The translations under genes were made by a program, and so were the position numbers. A DNA stretch of 17,385 nt, taken from JBOHWJ01 sp050736615. GTDB taxonomy: Bacteria; Desulfobacterota; Binatia; Binatales; Binataceae. The stretch is taken from the NCBI GenBank assembly GCA_050736615.1, contig JBOHWL010000020.1, forward strand, positions 1-17,385, written 5' to 3'. The notes below the pieces were generated by a model. It did not search any database, was not told the origin of the DNA, and saw nothing but the letters and a program-made list of their open reading frames with translations. Position 1 is the stretch's first letter, and every line of letters begins with the position of its first letter. Shown one piece after another: positions 1 through 7,829 of this stretch.

Positions 1-2
1 GA

Positions 3-113
3 TTCGCCATTTGTTCCGTGATCGGCCGCATCGCGGTTCGGGAAGCCGCACTCCAATTCATCACCGGAATGGTGGCTGTCGATGGCAACGGAACGGGAAA
101 CAGCGTCGATTGA
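3..113 (+). CDS. possible C-terminal tail of an upstream gene (partial)
   Basis: Frame 3 is open from the left edge to a TGA at 111-113 and gives about 36 residues of ordinary composition, including IGRIAVREAALQFITGMVAV. The other open frame in this stretch is Arg/His-rich and looks like a shadow. The stop lies about 30 nt inside the next gene (start 82), which would be an overlap like the one between the two following genes. The fragment is too short to assign a family. It may equally be non-coding leader for the DUF3618 gene. Confidence 0.35.
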   Translation, partial: FAICSVIGRIAVREAALQFITGMVAVDGNGTGNSVD

Positions 114-381
114 CCGTGAACTCGAACTTGCGCGGCAGGACCTGCAGGAAACCATGGCACAGCTCACGCGCAAGTTCGAACACACCGAAGCGCAGCTAAG
201 CCCCAATGAATTGCTCAAAAATCACCTAGTAATCGCTTCTTGCGTTGCGGTGGCGGCAGGTTTTGTAATTGGCGGTGGAATTGATCTGTCGCCGCTGGAG
301 GGTTTGATCCTGGGCGCGTTGATGAGCTTTAGATTCTGGAGCGGTTCTTCCTCGAATGGACCTACCAAACGATCCGCATAG
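82..381 (+). CDS. DUF3618-type small membrane protein
   Basis: This is a 99-residue protein. Residues 8-35 (IDRELELARQDLQETMAQLT) match the acidic, amphipathic helix typical of DUF3618 proteins, where a run of Arg/Glu and an 'LxETMxxLxxK' pattern precedes a membrane segment. A hydrophobic segment follows at about 47-66, with a second weaker one at about 70-85. DUF3618 proteins commonly sit next to holin-X/DUF1469 and DUF883-type genes and are thought to act at the inner membrane; their biochemical role is unknown. The start at 82 has only weak upstream purines (GGAATGGTGG). The gene overlaps the following one by 26 nt, so the two are probably co-translated. Family assignment is by motif recognition only. 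Confidence 0.75.
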   Translation: MATERETASIDRELELARQDLQETMAQLTRKFEHTEAQLSPNELLKNHLVIASCVAVAAGFVIGGGIDLSPLEGLILGALMSFRFWSGSSSNGPTKRSA

Positions 382-748
382 CGTCGACATCGGCAGCATC
401 AAGGCCGAGGCGACTCTGCCCGATTGGCCCGCTTTGGCCGGGCGCGCGATCAGTGATGTTTCCCGCATCGTCGAGGCGGAGATCCGTCTTTTCGAAATTG
501 GTTTTCGGGAAACGATTAAGGCCGAAATCGACCGCGCCCTGTTCGCCATGATGGCGATGGCGGCGTTCATCTGGGGCGGGATTTGCGGCTTTGCCGCGAT
601 CATCATCGGCTTGCGCGACGTTCTTGGCCATTGGTGGATGTCGTTTGCAGTGGTATGCGGGTTGGCATTGCTGATTGCGGCCGTATTGTGGGCCATAATG
701 GTAGTTCGACGGCCCGAATCGATCACTGCGGCAAAGCCTTCATCGTGA
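356..748 (+). CDS. holin-X / DUF1469-type membrane protein
   Basis: This is a 130-residue protein with a soluble N-terminus, an amphipathic helix at about 28-60 (VSRIVEAEIRLFEIGFRETI), and two hydrophobic segments at about 62-86 and 94-117 joined by a short loop (GLRDVLGHWW). This layout is that of the 'Actinobacterial phage holin-X, superfamily III' family (PF07332). Despite its name, the family is mostly chromosomal in bacteria and forms stereotyped pairs with DUF3618 proteins, as here. It overlaps the DUF3618 gene by 26 nt. A lytic function is not implied: there is no endolysin or other phage gene nearby. The exact start is uncertain because no strong ribosome binding site precedes 356. 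Confidence 0.75.
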   Translation: MDLPNDPHSVDIGSIKAEATLPDWPALAGRAISDVSRIVEAEIRLFEIGFRETIKAEIDRALFAMMAMAAFIWGGICGFAAIIIGLRDVLGHWWMSFAVVCGLALLIAAVLWAIMVVRRPESITAAKPSS

Positions 749-808
749 GAACGCTGGCGGTCAATCATCTCAAAGCGACGGGCTTGGCCTGGCGCGGCAG
801 TGGCATGC

Positions 809-2242
809 TTAGCGCAATTGCTCACCGGGTATCCAAGTTGCGTGAAAGCCGCTTGGCACGCGTTGCGGTATTTTGATTCGTGCCAGCGGCCCATCGCCGA
901 CATTCCGTGCATCCAATACGACTACTTCGCCCGCATCGTATGTCGCCGAATCGGCGACGAACGTGACCAGATAGCCGTCGTCCTCCGCTGTCGCGCCGTG
1001 GCGCGGCGCAAACGGAGCTTCGTTGGCGGTGCGCCCGCAGCCAAATAGATAACGCTCCGTGCGGCGGCGCTCGTTATCATATTTGACTAGCCCCTCATAA
1101 TGCGGGACCAGTGAATTATAAGAATAGCGCGTGGGTTGCCCGGTCAGGCTGCGGTTAATGGAGGGCCACTCGGTCCGGTCGTCATCGAGTTGCTCTTCTT
1201 TAACGCCGCCGTCGTTCAGATCGAAACGCCATCGCCAAACTTGCGCCTCAAGCCGCAAAAACGCGCGCATGCGGGCTAATTCTTCCTGATTTGAACGGTT
1301 GGGCGCCGGCTCGACCACGCGACAGGCGTCCATCACCAGCTCGGCGCCCTCCTCCCAGGCGTTAATGACGTGATAAATGTAGCAAGGTGAGGCTTCGAAC
1401 CAACGCACGTCGGCATTGCTGCCGTAACGCGGTATGATACCGAAGCGGCTGGGCAATTCGGGGTAATACCTGACTTTGTGCAAATTGCGCCGCAGCAGCT
1501 CGGGATCCCAAAAAAGCGGCAAATCCATCAACAATGAGTAATTCCGCGTGATCGCCATATCATGCGGCAGGCGCGCCCCGGGCAGTTCAATCGGGGCATG
1601 ATGCTTCAACTTGCCATTGACCGCCACGTTGTAGGTCATGAACGGCTCACGGGTCGCGTAATCAAAAAAACATAGCTCGCCGCTGACCGGATCCGCTTTA
1701 GCATGAGCCGATATCGTGCGTCTTAATTCACCGCCAAAATCTTCAACGCCGAGTGTCGCAAGCGTGCGCGGGTCGAGTTTGTAGGGCAGCCCGCATTGAT
1801 ACCAAAGCGCCAGGGCGTAGCCGTTATGGAAAACCAAGTCGGTGTTGGCGGTGTCTTTGAGCCAACCGTCGGAGCCCGCCCCTTTGGGCACCGTGAGGTC
1901 CGGACGGCCCATCAGACCCGGCCAGATGGCTCGTTGCGCCTCCTGTTCCGCGCGAAACCCGGCCGTCCGGACCCATCGGTTGCGGTAAATCGCCTTGCCG
2001 TCGTGGAATTCGACCGCGTGAACCATGCCGTCACCGTCAAACCAATGATAGCGACCGCGCGGCTGAAAAATCGGGTTGGGGCCGTTGCGCAGGTAGATGC
2101 CATCGAGATCGCGTGGAATTTCGCCGATGACTGCGAGATCAGTCGCGGTGATTTCACGTGCGACAGGCGCAAAGATGCCTTGCAAAAACGGATTTTGCCC
2201 GGTCTCGATCCGAATCGGAATTTCGCGTTCTAGCTTGATCAT
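809..2242 (-). CDS. carotenoid oxygenase (CCD / lignostilbene dioxygenase family)
   Basis: This is a 477-residue non-haem iron dioxygenase of the carotenoid-cleavage family, which splits double bonds in carotenoids, apocarotenoids or stilbenes. All four iron-binding His are visible: H180 (ISAHAKADP), H227 (LPHDMAIT), H291 (YIYHVINAW) and H467 (PSGFHATW). The N-terminal family signature DGIYLRNGPNP is intact (about residues 47-57). Two of the three usual second-shell Glu are found (EWPSIN, TANEAPF). The first, expected in the 'ALWEggLPY' segment, is replaced because the protein reads ALWYQCGLPY. I chose the start at 2242 because GAGGG lies just upstream at good spacing; an in-frame ATG at 2272 would add 10 residues but lacks such a site. 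It lies downstream of the GDPD gene on the same strand. The substrate cannot be told from the sequence. Confidence 0.93.
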   Translation of the reverse strand: MIKLEREIPIRIETGQNPFLQGIFAPVAREITATDLAVIGEIPRDLDGIYLRNGPNPIFQPRGRYHWFDGDGMVHAVEFHDGKAIYRNRWVRTAGFRAEQEAQRAIWPGLMGRPDLTVPKGAGSDGWLKDTANTDLVFHNGYALALWYQCGLPYKLDPRTLATLGVEDFGGELRRTISAHAKADPVSGELCFFDYATREPFMTYNVAVNGKLKHHAPIELPGARLPHDMAITRNYSLLMDLPLFWDPELLRRNLHKVRYYPELPSRFGIIPRYGSNADVRWFEASPCYIYHVINAWEEGAELVMDACRVVEPAPNRSNQEELARMRAFLRLEAQVWRWRFDLNDGGVKEEQLDDDRTEWPSINRSLTGQPTRYSYNSLVPHYEGLVKYDNERRRTERYLFGCGRTANEAPFAPRHGATAEDDGYLVTFVADSATYDAGEVVVLDARNVGDGPLARIKIPQRVPSGFHATWIPGEQLR

Positions 2243-2319
2243 GAGGCCCTCACATAAGCGGGGTTGTTTCATCCGACCACGCTCTTCGCTTCATAACGCT
2301 GGTCGATTTGCCGAGCGCT

Positions 2320-3147
2320 TCAATCATTATCAGGCTGCGCCAATTGCGGCATATCCCGCGCGATTGCACCCATACGTTGCGGCCAATTCGTAATAATCCC
2401 GTCAACCCCAAGCTTAATCAATTCGCACATTTCGCGCTCGTCGTTAACCGTCCAGACGTGCACCTCAACGCCGAGACGATGGGCGGCGGCGACACTTTCA
2501 GGCGTGACCATCCGCCATGACTCATATTCGGACGGAATCTGCAGGGCGTCACCCTTTGGCTGATACGCTGGCGCATCAGGGGCCAGCGAGAGCATGAAGC
2601 CAACGATTTCGCGATAAGCAAAACCAGTGGGAATTTCCGGTGCTAAGGCGCGAAATCCTGCTAGCTGCGTGTCATGCTCACTGGCGACAAGCACCCGCCG
2701 GCGCATCGCGGCACCGTCGATCACTTCGAGTAGGCACGCCACGGTGTTCGGCGCGTCGGGTTTGATTTCAATAACGAAGTAGCAGTCGCTTAATTCGTTC
2801 AAAACTTCGCTAAGCCTGGGAATGGTGATGCCACGACCACGAAACGGAAAATGTGCGCTCGCCGACGGATTGAAGTTGAAGCCGGCGTCCGCGTGGCGTA
2901 GCTCGCTATAGGACAGTTGCGCGATCAAACCGGCCTGGCTGCAGGTTCGTCGCAAATCGCCATCGTGCGACACCACCACTTCGCCGTCGCGGGTGAGGTG
3001 GATATCCAATTCAATGTAGCGCGCACCCATTTCGCGCGCGGCCCGGAAGGCTGGGAGCGTGTTTTCGGGAAAATGGGCACTGGCGCCGCGATGCGCGATG
3101 ATACGCGGGCGCCGCGGTTCGAAAAATTCACTGTCATGTGAAGACAT
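2320..3147 (-). CDS. glycerophosphodiester phosphodiesterase (GDPD)
   Basis: This is a 275-residue GDPD-family TIM-barrel enzyme, which hydrolyses glycerophosphodiesters to glycerol-3-phosphate and an alcohol. The diagnostic N-terminal block IIAHRGASAHFPENT carries H19 and R20. E46 and D48 lie in IELDIH, H61 in VSHDGDL, and E127 in FVIEIKPD. The C-terminal VWTVNDEREM and GVDGIITNWP blocks are typical of the family. No signal peptide is visible, so it is probably cytoplasmic like E. coli UgpQ. The overall length fits single-domain bacterial enzymes. It sits 53 bp after the M23 peptidase gene and 77 bp before the oxygenase gene, probably in one transcript. The start codon lacks a clear ribosome binding site; the inverted repeat TTGAC-N6-GTCAA lies 10 nt upstream. 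Confidence 0.93.
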   Translation of the reverse strand: MSSHDSEFFEPRRPRIIAHRGASAHFPENTLPAFRAAREMGARYIELDIHLTRDGEVVVSHDGDLRRTCSQAGLIAQLSYSELRHADAGFNFNPSASAHFPFRGRGITIPRLSEVLNELSDCYFVIEIKPDAPNTVACLLEVIDGAAMRRRVLVASEHDTQLAGFRALAPEIPTGFAYREIVGFMLSLAPDAPAYQPKGDALQIPSEYESWRMVTPESVAAAHRLGVEVHVWTVNDEREMCELIKLGVDGIITNWPQRMGAIARDMPQLAQPDND

Positions 3148-3157
3148 CGCTAATCGC

Positions 3158-3173
3158 TTGACACTGCGGTCAA
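3158..3173. promoter_or_regulatory. inverted repeat TTGAC-N6-GTCAA
   Basis: A perfect 5-bp inverted repeat with a 6-nt centre lies between the M23 stop and the GDPD start, 10 nt upstream of the GDPD ATG. It could be an operator, a small hairpin affecting translation of the GDPD gene, or chance. No factor can be assigned from the sequence. Confidence 0.25.
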
Positions 3174-3200
3174 CGAAAGGCCGCCCAGCGGATTATCGAT

Positions 3201-4649
3201 TCAATGTCCGGCGGCTTTGCGCGAGGAGGCTATCGTCCGGGTGACTCCCGTATGTCGATTATGCTGGTTCATCCCGGCAACCGGCAAGCCATTCGAATTT
3301 TGCGAAGCGTAGCGGGTCGCCGCCTGATCTGGTGAATAATGGCCGCCGAATTTCGGAAGATCATTCAGGAGTGCGATGTAATGCTGTTTGAAGTGATTGA
3401 ACAGTGCGCGCATCCGCGGAGAAACCTGATGATGGACGCCCAGATGCTGCGTGAGTGGGTTGACGAAACGCCCGTCCTTTTCGAGGGCGAAATGCAGATG
3501 CGGTCCGGTCGAAAGCCCAGTCGAACCAACATGTCCGATCACCTGCCCCATCCGCACCTCGTCTCCCGGCCGCAAGCCCGCGCTGATTCGCGAAAGGTGC
3601 CCATAGATGCTGGTCATCCCGCCCTGGTGCAGAATCCGGACGCAGCGCCCCAACTCGCCACACCATCCGGCCGCTTCGACGCGGCCATCGGCGATAGCCT
3701 TGACCGGCGTTCCGTAATGTGCAGTCAAATCGACGCCCAGATGCGGCCGATATTCGTGCAAGATCGGGTGCCATCGGTGATAACTGAAACGCGAGGAGAT
3801 GGAGATAAACTTGAGCGGAAACCGCAGTGATTGCGCACCTAGCGCATTGCCGTGGGAATCGTACAAGTGAGGGCGTCCACTTTGGTCCCGAAAAGCAAAC
3901 GCGCTCAAGGTCTGATGTCCAATCCTCAATTGCGCGGCGGTCAAGGCGCCAGGCAGATGCGAACTGCCGTCGCGGCTGATTTCCTCCTGATAGATTAGCC
4001 TGACCGTGCAACCGCGCGGCAGTCCGTTCAATGGCCGCCGTTGTGCGAAAGCACGTTGCATGGATTGCATGACCGGCTCGGGGACATCGTGGCGCTCGGC
4101 GGCGCGCCAGAAATTGCCATCGACTTTAAAAGCCACCGCGATCGGCCGATTCACGTAGGTGAGCAAATCCTCGCTTGAACGGATAACGCCGTCGCCGTAG
4201 CCCCGTTCCCGCACCGCCACGTGATCATCGAGATCGTATTTGAGGCCGCGCAGGCCGCCGGTCTCCGGGTCCCGGTATAGGGTCAGCGAATGGCCGCGCT
4301 CAAAGACATTGCTGGCGGCGGCCTCTTCGAAATTCCAGGCCCATTTTTGCGCTTGCGCATCGTCGAGCCCCGCGTCGCGCAGGTACGCGCCGGCCGTTTC
4401 GGAGTGTCCGATAGTCAGTTGGATTATGATCGGTTCAGGGGCCGGATGGACCATCACAGGCGTGATGACATATTGTGGCGCGGTAATGCCAGCGCTATCG
4501 GCGGACGCAACCGTTTTTTTTGCAGACGAGCCGGGGGTATCAGCGTCGTTGAAGAAGAGCAACATCGAAGCGGCCGTCGCTAAAAGTGCCACCGCCACGG
4601 CCGTAATCAGCCGCGGCCACGCTCCCGCTCTGGTCCTCCCCAACATCAT
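3201..4649 (-). CDS. M23 family murein DD-endopeptidase (MepM-like)
   Basis: This is a 482-residue membrane-anchored LytM/M23 peptidase that would cut peptide cross-links in the periplasm. A single hydrophobic anchor lies at about 14-33, followed by a low-complexity linker. An OapA/Csd3-like N-terminal region (about 78-225) comes next, then the M23 domain at about 280-400. Zinc ligands H303 and D307 (HLGVD) and H386 (PHLHFAL) are present, with catalytic H351 (YGHLS) and H384. The tail of about 80 residues after the catalytic domain is basic and Asn/Ser-rich and has no recognised domain. Two adjacent ATGs at 4644-4649 could both serve as start. The gene diverges from ruvX across a 115-bp AT-rich spacer, which places it near a second cell-wall enzyme, MltG. 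Confidence 0.93.
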   Translation of the reverse strand: MMLGRTRAGAWPRLITAVAVALLATAASMLLFFNDADTPGSSAKKTVASADSAGITAPQYVITPVMVHPAPEPIIIQLTIGHSETAGAYLRDAGLDDAQAQKWAWNFEEAAASNVFERGHSLTLYRDPETGGLRGLKYDLDDHVAVRERGYGDGVIRSSEDLLTYVNRPIAVAFKVDGNFWRAAERHDVPEPVMQSMQRAFAQRRPLNGLPRGCTVRLIYQEEISRDGSSHLPGALTAAQLRIGHQTLSAFAFRDQSGRPHLYDSHGNALGAQSLRFPLKFISISSRFSYHRWHPILHEYRPHLGVDLTAHYGTPVKAIADGRVEAAGWCGELGRCVRILHQGGMTSIYGHLSRISAGLRPGDEVRMGQVIGHVGSTGLSTGPHLHFALEKDGRFVNPLTQHLGVHHQVSPRMRALFNHFKQHYIALLNDLPKFGGHYSPDQAATRYASQNSNGLPVAGMNQHNRHTGVTRTIASSRKAAGH

Positions 4650-4764
4650 CGGCCAGCGTAGGGAATCAGCGAGCTACAAGCAACCCTTCTTGCGTTCCGA
4701 TGGTGCCAAAATCCTTGCGATTATCATAATAATCCATAGTTCATAACGTCGTATTGGGATTACG
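4650..4764. promoter_or_regulatory. divergent promoter region between M23 peptidase and ruvX
   Basis: This 115-bp spacer separates divergent genes and includes a clearly AT-rich core (about 4711-4745, containing TTGCGATTATCATAATAATC) in an otherwise GC-rich window. On the minus strand a TATGAT (4728-4723) would suit a -10 for the M23 gene. On the plus strand TTGCGA at 4715 could be a -35 for ruvX. Neither partner element is convincing, so I call only the region. Confidence 0.4.
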
Positions 4765-5187
4765 ATGGCTATCGCTGCGATAGATTACGGTAAACGTCGG
4801 GTGGGACTCGCCATCGCCGACGCCGCTTCGGATGTGGCGTTTCATCTGGAGACTCTGCGGCGTGACAGGCTCGGCCCCGAGTTCCAAGTTTTGTGCGCGT
4901 TGCTAGGGCTTTACGAAGTCACCCGCATTGTCATCGGCTTGCCACTGAATATGGATGGCAGTCACGGCGCGCAAGCCCGCGCGGTCGAGACCTTCGGGGC
5001 CAAATTGCGCGAACGCATTCAACTTCCGATAGAGTATCAGGACGAACGTTTGACCAGCTTTGAGGCGGAAGAACGGCTCAAATCCCTGCCGATCAAGCGG
5101 CACAAGCGCAAAGCCGCCGTCGATGCGATCGCCGCCGCGGTGATTCTGGAAAGCTGGCTGAGTCGCCAGAACACATGCGCATCCTAA
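4765..5187 (+). CDS. ruvX: RuvX/YqgF family Holliday junction resolvase
   Basis: This is a 140-residue RNase H-fold protein of the YqgF/RuvX family, linked to Holliday junction resolution and 16S rRNA 5' pre-processing. The family motifs are complete. IDYGKRRVGLA carries the first acidic residue (D7), GLPLNMDG follows at about 58-65, YQDERLTS carries E94, and KAAVDAIAAAVIL carries D120. The length equals that of typical family members. It is the first gene of the + strand run and precedes mltG by 99 bp. A weak GGGA lies upstream of the ATG. Confidence 0.95.
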   Translation: MAIAAIDYGKRRVGLAIADAASDVAFHLETLRRDRLGPEFQVLCALLGLYEVTRIVIGLPLNMDGSHGAQARAVETFGAKLRERIQLPIEYQDERLTSFEAEERLKSLPIKRHKRKAAVDAIAAAVILESWLSRQNTCAS

Positions 5188-5250
5188 CCACCTGTATTGC
5201 TCGCATCCACTCTCGCGTATGATTTTGGTAATTGCCGAATCGGGGGCGGG

Positions 5251-5265
5251 CTCGATAATTTCGAG
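5251..5265. promoter_or_regulatory. palindrome upstream of mltG
   Basis: CTCGA-TAATT-TCGAG is a perfect 5-bp inverted repeat 22 nt before the GTG start of mltG. A TATGAT hexamer (5217-5222) also lies in this 99-bp spacer, with a poor TTGCTC about 15 nt upstream. Together they might form a weak internal promoter with an operator. The evidence is limited to the sequence pattern. Confidence 0.25.
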
Positions 5266-5286
5266 ATTTCCTAAATCCAAAGTGTC

Positions 5287-6342
5287 GTGATACGCAAGTT
5301 CGCGATCGCGCTCGTGGTGGCGGTGATCCTCGGCGTGGGAGTTTTTAGCTTAGTCGACTATTACCTAATCGCACCGACTCCCAAGTTCGTTCCACCGCGC
5401 ATCGTGAGCATCAAGAAAGGCGAATCGATGACCGCGGCGGCGCGCGCGCTGGCAAAAGAGGGCGTGGTGCGCAGTGCGACCGCTTTCGCCATTTACGCTG
5501 AAATGGCGGGGCAAGCCACGCTTATCAAACCTGGCGATTATCAATTTCGGGGCGGCGAGAATATCGGCGCCGTGCTGCGCCATCTGGTCAACGGCGATTT
5601 CATGGTGGTCACGGTAACCGTGGTCGAAGGCATGACGGTGCATCAGGTGGGGGAAAAGCTCGCCGCCGCTGGACTGGTTTGCGACAATACGTTCGACCGC
5701 GCGGCCCGTGACGGGCCACTGGTGCGAGCGTTAGGATTGGCTCCGCTCGGCGCCGAGGGCTTACTTTTTCCGGCAACTTATCGCTTTTCGCCACACGCGA
5801 GCGTGAATCAAATCCTGGCGGCCATGATTGGCCGTTTCTTCGAAACGGTGACGCCCGGGACGGAGCGGCGGTTGTTCCAATTAGGCCTCAGCCTGCCGCA
5901 GATGGTGACCTTGGCTTCAATGGTCGAAAAGGAGGCACGGGTGGCCGGTGAACGCCGGCTGATCGCGAGCGTATTCTACAATCGGCTGGCGCTGCGCATG
6001 CCGCTTCAATCCGATCCCACGGCTCAGTATAATCCGACCGGAGAAAGCCGGCGGGCGGTGGCGGCGGTGCGCACGCCCTCCGCATTCAATACCTATGATT
6101 TCACGGGTCTGCCGCCGGGACCAATCGCAAGTCCGGGGTTATCCTCAATTGAGGCGGTGCTCTATCCAGCACACACCGATTATCTGTATTTTGTGGCCCG
6201 GGATGACGGCACGCATATTTTTTCGCGAACCTTCAAGCAACATCAGCGCGCTATCATACAAGTGAAAAAGATGGCCGCCAACCGAGCCGTATCAGGCGAA
6301 CCATCCCATCGCGGGAGTCCGGTCGCCGCCCCGCATGCTTAA
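5287..6342 (+). CDS. mltG: endolytic murein transglycosylase MltG
   Basis: This is a 351-residue YceG/MltG protein, the lytic transglycosylase that cuts nascent glycan strands near the inner membrane. An N-terminal anchor lies at about 4-24, and a LysM-like region (about 38-105) follows. The catalytic domain holds ASMVEKEA, whose E214 corresponds to the catalytic Glu of E. coli MltG, plus SVFYNRL, LQSDPTAQY and the NTY...GLPPGPIASPG block. The start is GTG: an in-frame TAA at 5272 limits upstream extension, and the next ATG (residue 48) would remove the membrane anchor. No clear ribosome binding site precedes it. The last 8 nt overlap the next gene, so translation of the two is probably coupled. 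Confidence 0.95.
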   Translation: MIRKFAIALVVAVILGVGVFSLVDYYLIAPTPKFVPPRIVSIKKGESMTAAARALAKEGVVRSATAFAIYAEMAGQATLIKPGDYQFRGGENIGAVLRHLVNGDFMVVTVTVVEGMTVHQVGEKLAAAGLVCDNTFDRAARDGPLVRALGLAPLGAEGLLFPATYRFSPHASVNQILAAMIGRFFETVTPGTERRLFQLGLSLPQMVTLASMVEKEARVAGERRLIASVFYNRLALRMPLQSDPTAQYNPTGESRRAVAAVRTPSAFNTYDFTGLPPGPIASPGLSSIEAVLYPAHTDYLYFVARDDGTHIFSRTFKQHQRAIIQVKKMAANRAVSGEPSHRGSPVAAPHA

Positions 6343-7816
6343 TCCCGTCGAGCTAATCGCAAAATCGCGCCGCCGCCTCGCCCGTATTGCCGCGCTCAAG
6401 GCCGCCGCGCGTTTGATCCCGCCGATTTTGGTCACCTTCGCGATTGCGGTCGCGTTCACCTGGATTGGAGACATGACCTGGGAAAAAGCCGGTTACGTGC
6501 TCGGTGCGGCGCACACAGCGGCAATGCGCGAGGCGCTCTTCGCGCTCGGCGCGGCGGAAGTCGGATTGATGTTTGCCTTGGCGCTGCGGGCCTATCGCGC
6601 CAATGATTTTGCCGGCGCCGCCGCGCGCATCGACGAACTGATCGGCGCTCATCAGGAAGTCATTACCCTGGCGCTGTTGGCGGACCCCGCGCTCGCTGAT
6701 CCGCACGCCGCGCGCACGCCATTATTTCCGATGTTATGGCGGCGGGTTATCTCTTATCTCGACGTGTTCGAACCCGGACGCGCGTTTCGCCTCCGGCTCG
6801 GTCGGGCCCTGGTCGAATCATCGCTGCTGATCCTGGCGCTAGTCGTGGCACTGGGCTTGGCAACGGTGGCGCTCATGCGGCCGCCGACTCCGGAGCAAGT
6901 GTTGGCGCACAACCTTCATCGTATCGCCCGTGAACTCGCCGCTTCGCCCAATCCGGCCGACCGCGCATTCGCCAACGAGGCCTTGAACACCGCCAATGCG
7001 CTTGAGAATCCGCGTTTACCGCCAAGGGAGAAGGAAGCCGCGCTGGAAAAACTCGCACGACAATTACAACCGCAAGCCCAGACCGAGCGGATTGAGAACA
7101 GCGGTGGTCAAGGCAACTCCAGCGGCGGCGGACAGGGTAATGGCAAAGGTAGTGGAAGCGGGAACGGCAACGGCGCTGGCGCCGGGAACGGCAACGGAAC
7201 GGGCAAAGGCAATGGAGCCGGCCAAAGTTCCGGCGCCAACCAAAGCGGTAAGAATAAAAATGTCCAGTTGGCCGAATTGCATAGCGATATTGCCAAGGCG
7301 CAGGCGCAAATCCAGATTGAATCCGGTCCGCGCGACCAGTCCAAAGGTCAAAAATCAGGCAATCAGAAAGGCACCAGCCTGACACCCAAGGCGGGCAACA
7401 ATCCCAACCAAACCGGGCCGCGGAACAATCCCAACGGCCACGGCATCTCGATGCCACAGCCCGGCAATCTCGCGCAAAACAAAGCCAGCGGCAATCATTC
7501 GAGCGGCAACAAGAATGATAAGGGTTTGACTGGAAATACTCACCTGGGTGAATTTCCCAAGGCTGAGAACTTTCAGCGTTATATCAAGCGGGGCGACAAG
7601 GGACCGCCCATCGCCATTCACGATGCGCGTTACGTGCTGTTCCGCCTGCCGCCGGCTATCACGACGGAAACTGGCACGGGCCAGTTGGTGCGAGACACCT
7701 CCCGTCCAACCGTCACCACGCCCTATACCAACGCGCCGCTCAAACGACAGCGGCTGGCCGTGACGCCCGACGAGCGGCAATTGGTGCCGCCGCGCTATCG
7801 CAACTTGATTCGTTAA
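6335..7816 (+). CDS. membrane protein with Gly/Asn/Ser-rich linker, MoxR-cluster associated
   Basis: This is a 493-residue protein with no family I can name with confidence. Hydrophobic segments lie at about 27-45, 68-85 and 160-181. A charged helical region (about 185-250) follows, which could form a coiled coil. Residues 255-405 are a low-complexity Gly/Asn/Ser/Gln/Lys linker with GNG/GNGNG repeats. The last 80 residues are ordered again: YIKRGDKGPPIAIHDARYVL, then a basic tail ending VPPRYRNLIR. The layout resembles DUF4175-like membrane proteins found beside MoxR/DUF58 genes, but this is inference. It overlaps mltG by 8 nt and precedes the MoxR gene by 13 nt, so it is probably part of the same membrane machine. 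Confidence 0.85.
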   Translation: MLNPVELIAKSRRRLARIAALKAAARLIPPILVTFAIAVAFTWIGDMTWEKAGYVLGAAHTAAMREALFALGAAEVGLMFALALRAYRANDFAGAAARIDELIGAHQEVITLALLADPALADPHAARTPLFPMLWRRVISYLDVFEPGRAFRLRLGRALVESSLLILALVVALGLATVALMRPPTPEQVLAHNLHRIARELAASPNPADRAFANEALNTANALENPRLPPREKEAALEKLARQLQPQAQTERIENSGGQGNSSGGGQGNGKGSGSGNGNGAGAGNGNGTGKGNGAGQSSGANQSGKNKNVQLAELHSDIAKAQAQIQIESGPRDQSKGQKSGNQKGTSLTPKAGNNPNQTGPRNNPNGHGISMPQPGNLAQNKASGNHSSGNKNDKGLTGNTHLGEFPKAENFQRYIKRGDKGPPIAIHDARYVLFRLPPAITTETGTGQLVRDTSRPTVTTPYTNAPLKRQRLAVTPDERQLVPPRYRNLIR

Positions 7817-7829
7817 GGAAGGAGAACCG

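Noticed and set aside
356..748. Holin-like protein as evidence of a prophage at the left end
   Set aside because: Holin-X/DUF1469 proteins paired with DUF3618 are common chromosomal genes, and no other phage gene is nearby.
226..912. 228-residue minus-strand reading frame across the DUF3618 and holin-X genes
   Set aside because: It lies antisense to two better-supported genes, runs into the oxygenase gene, and has Arg/Ala/His-rich composition with no domain.
6990..7560. Repeats in the GGC/AAC-rich stretch as a possible CRISPR or DNA satellite
   Set aside because: The pattern is codon-level repetition of Gly and Asn in a continuous reading frame, with no regular repeat-spacer structure.
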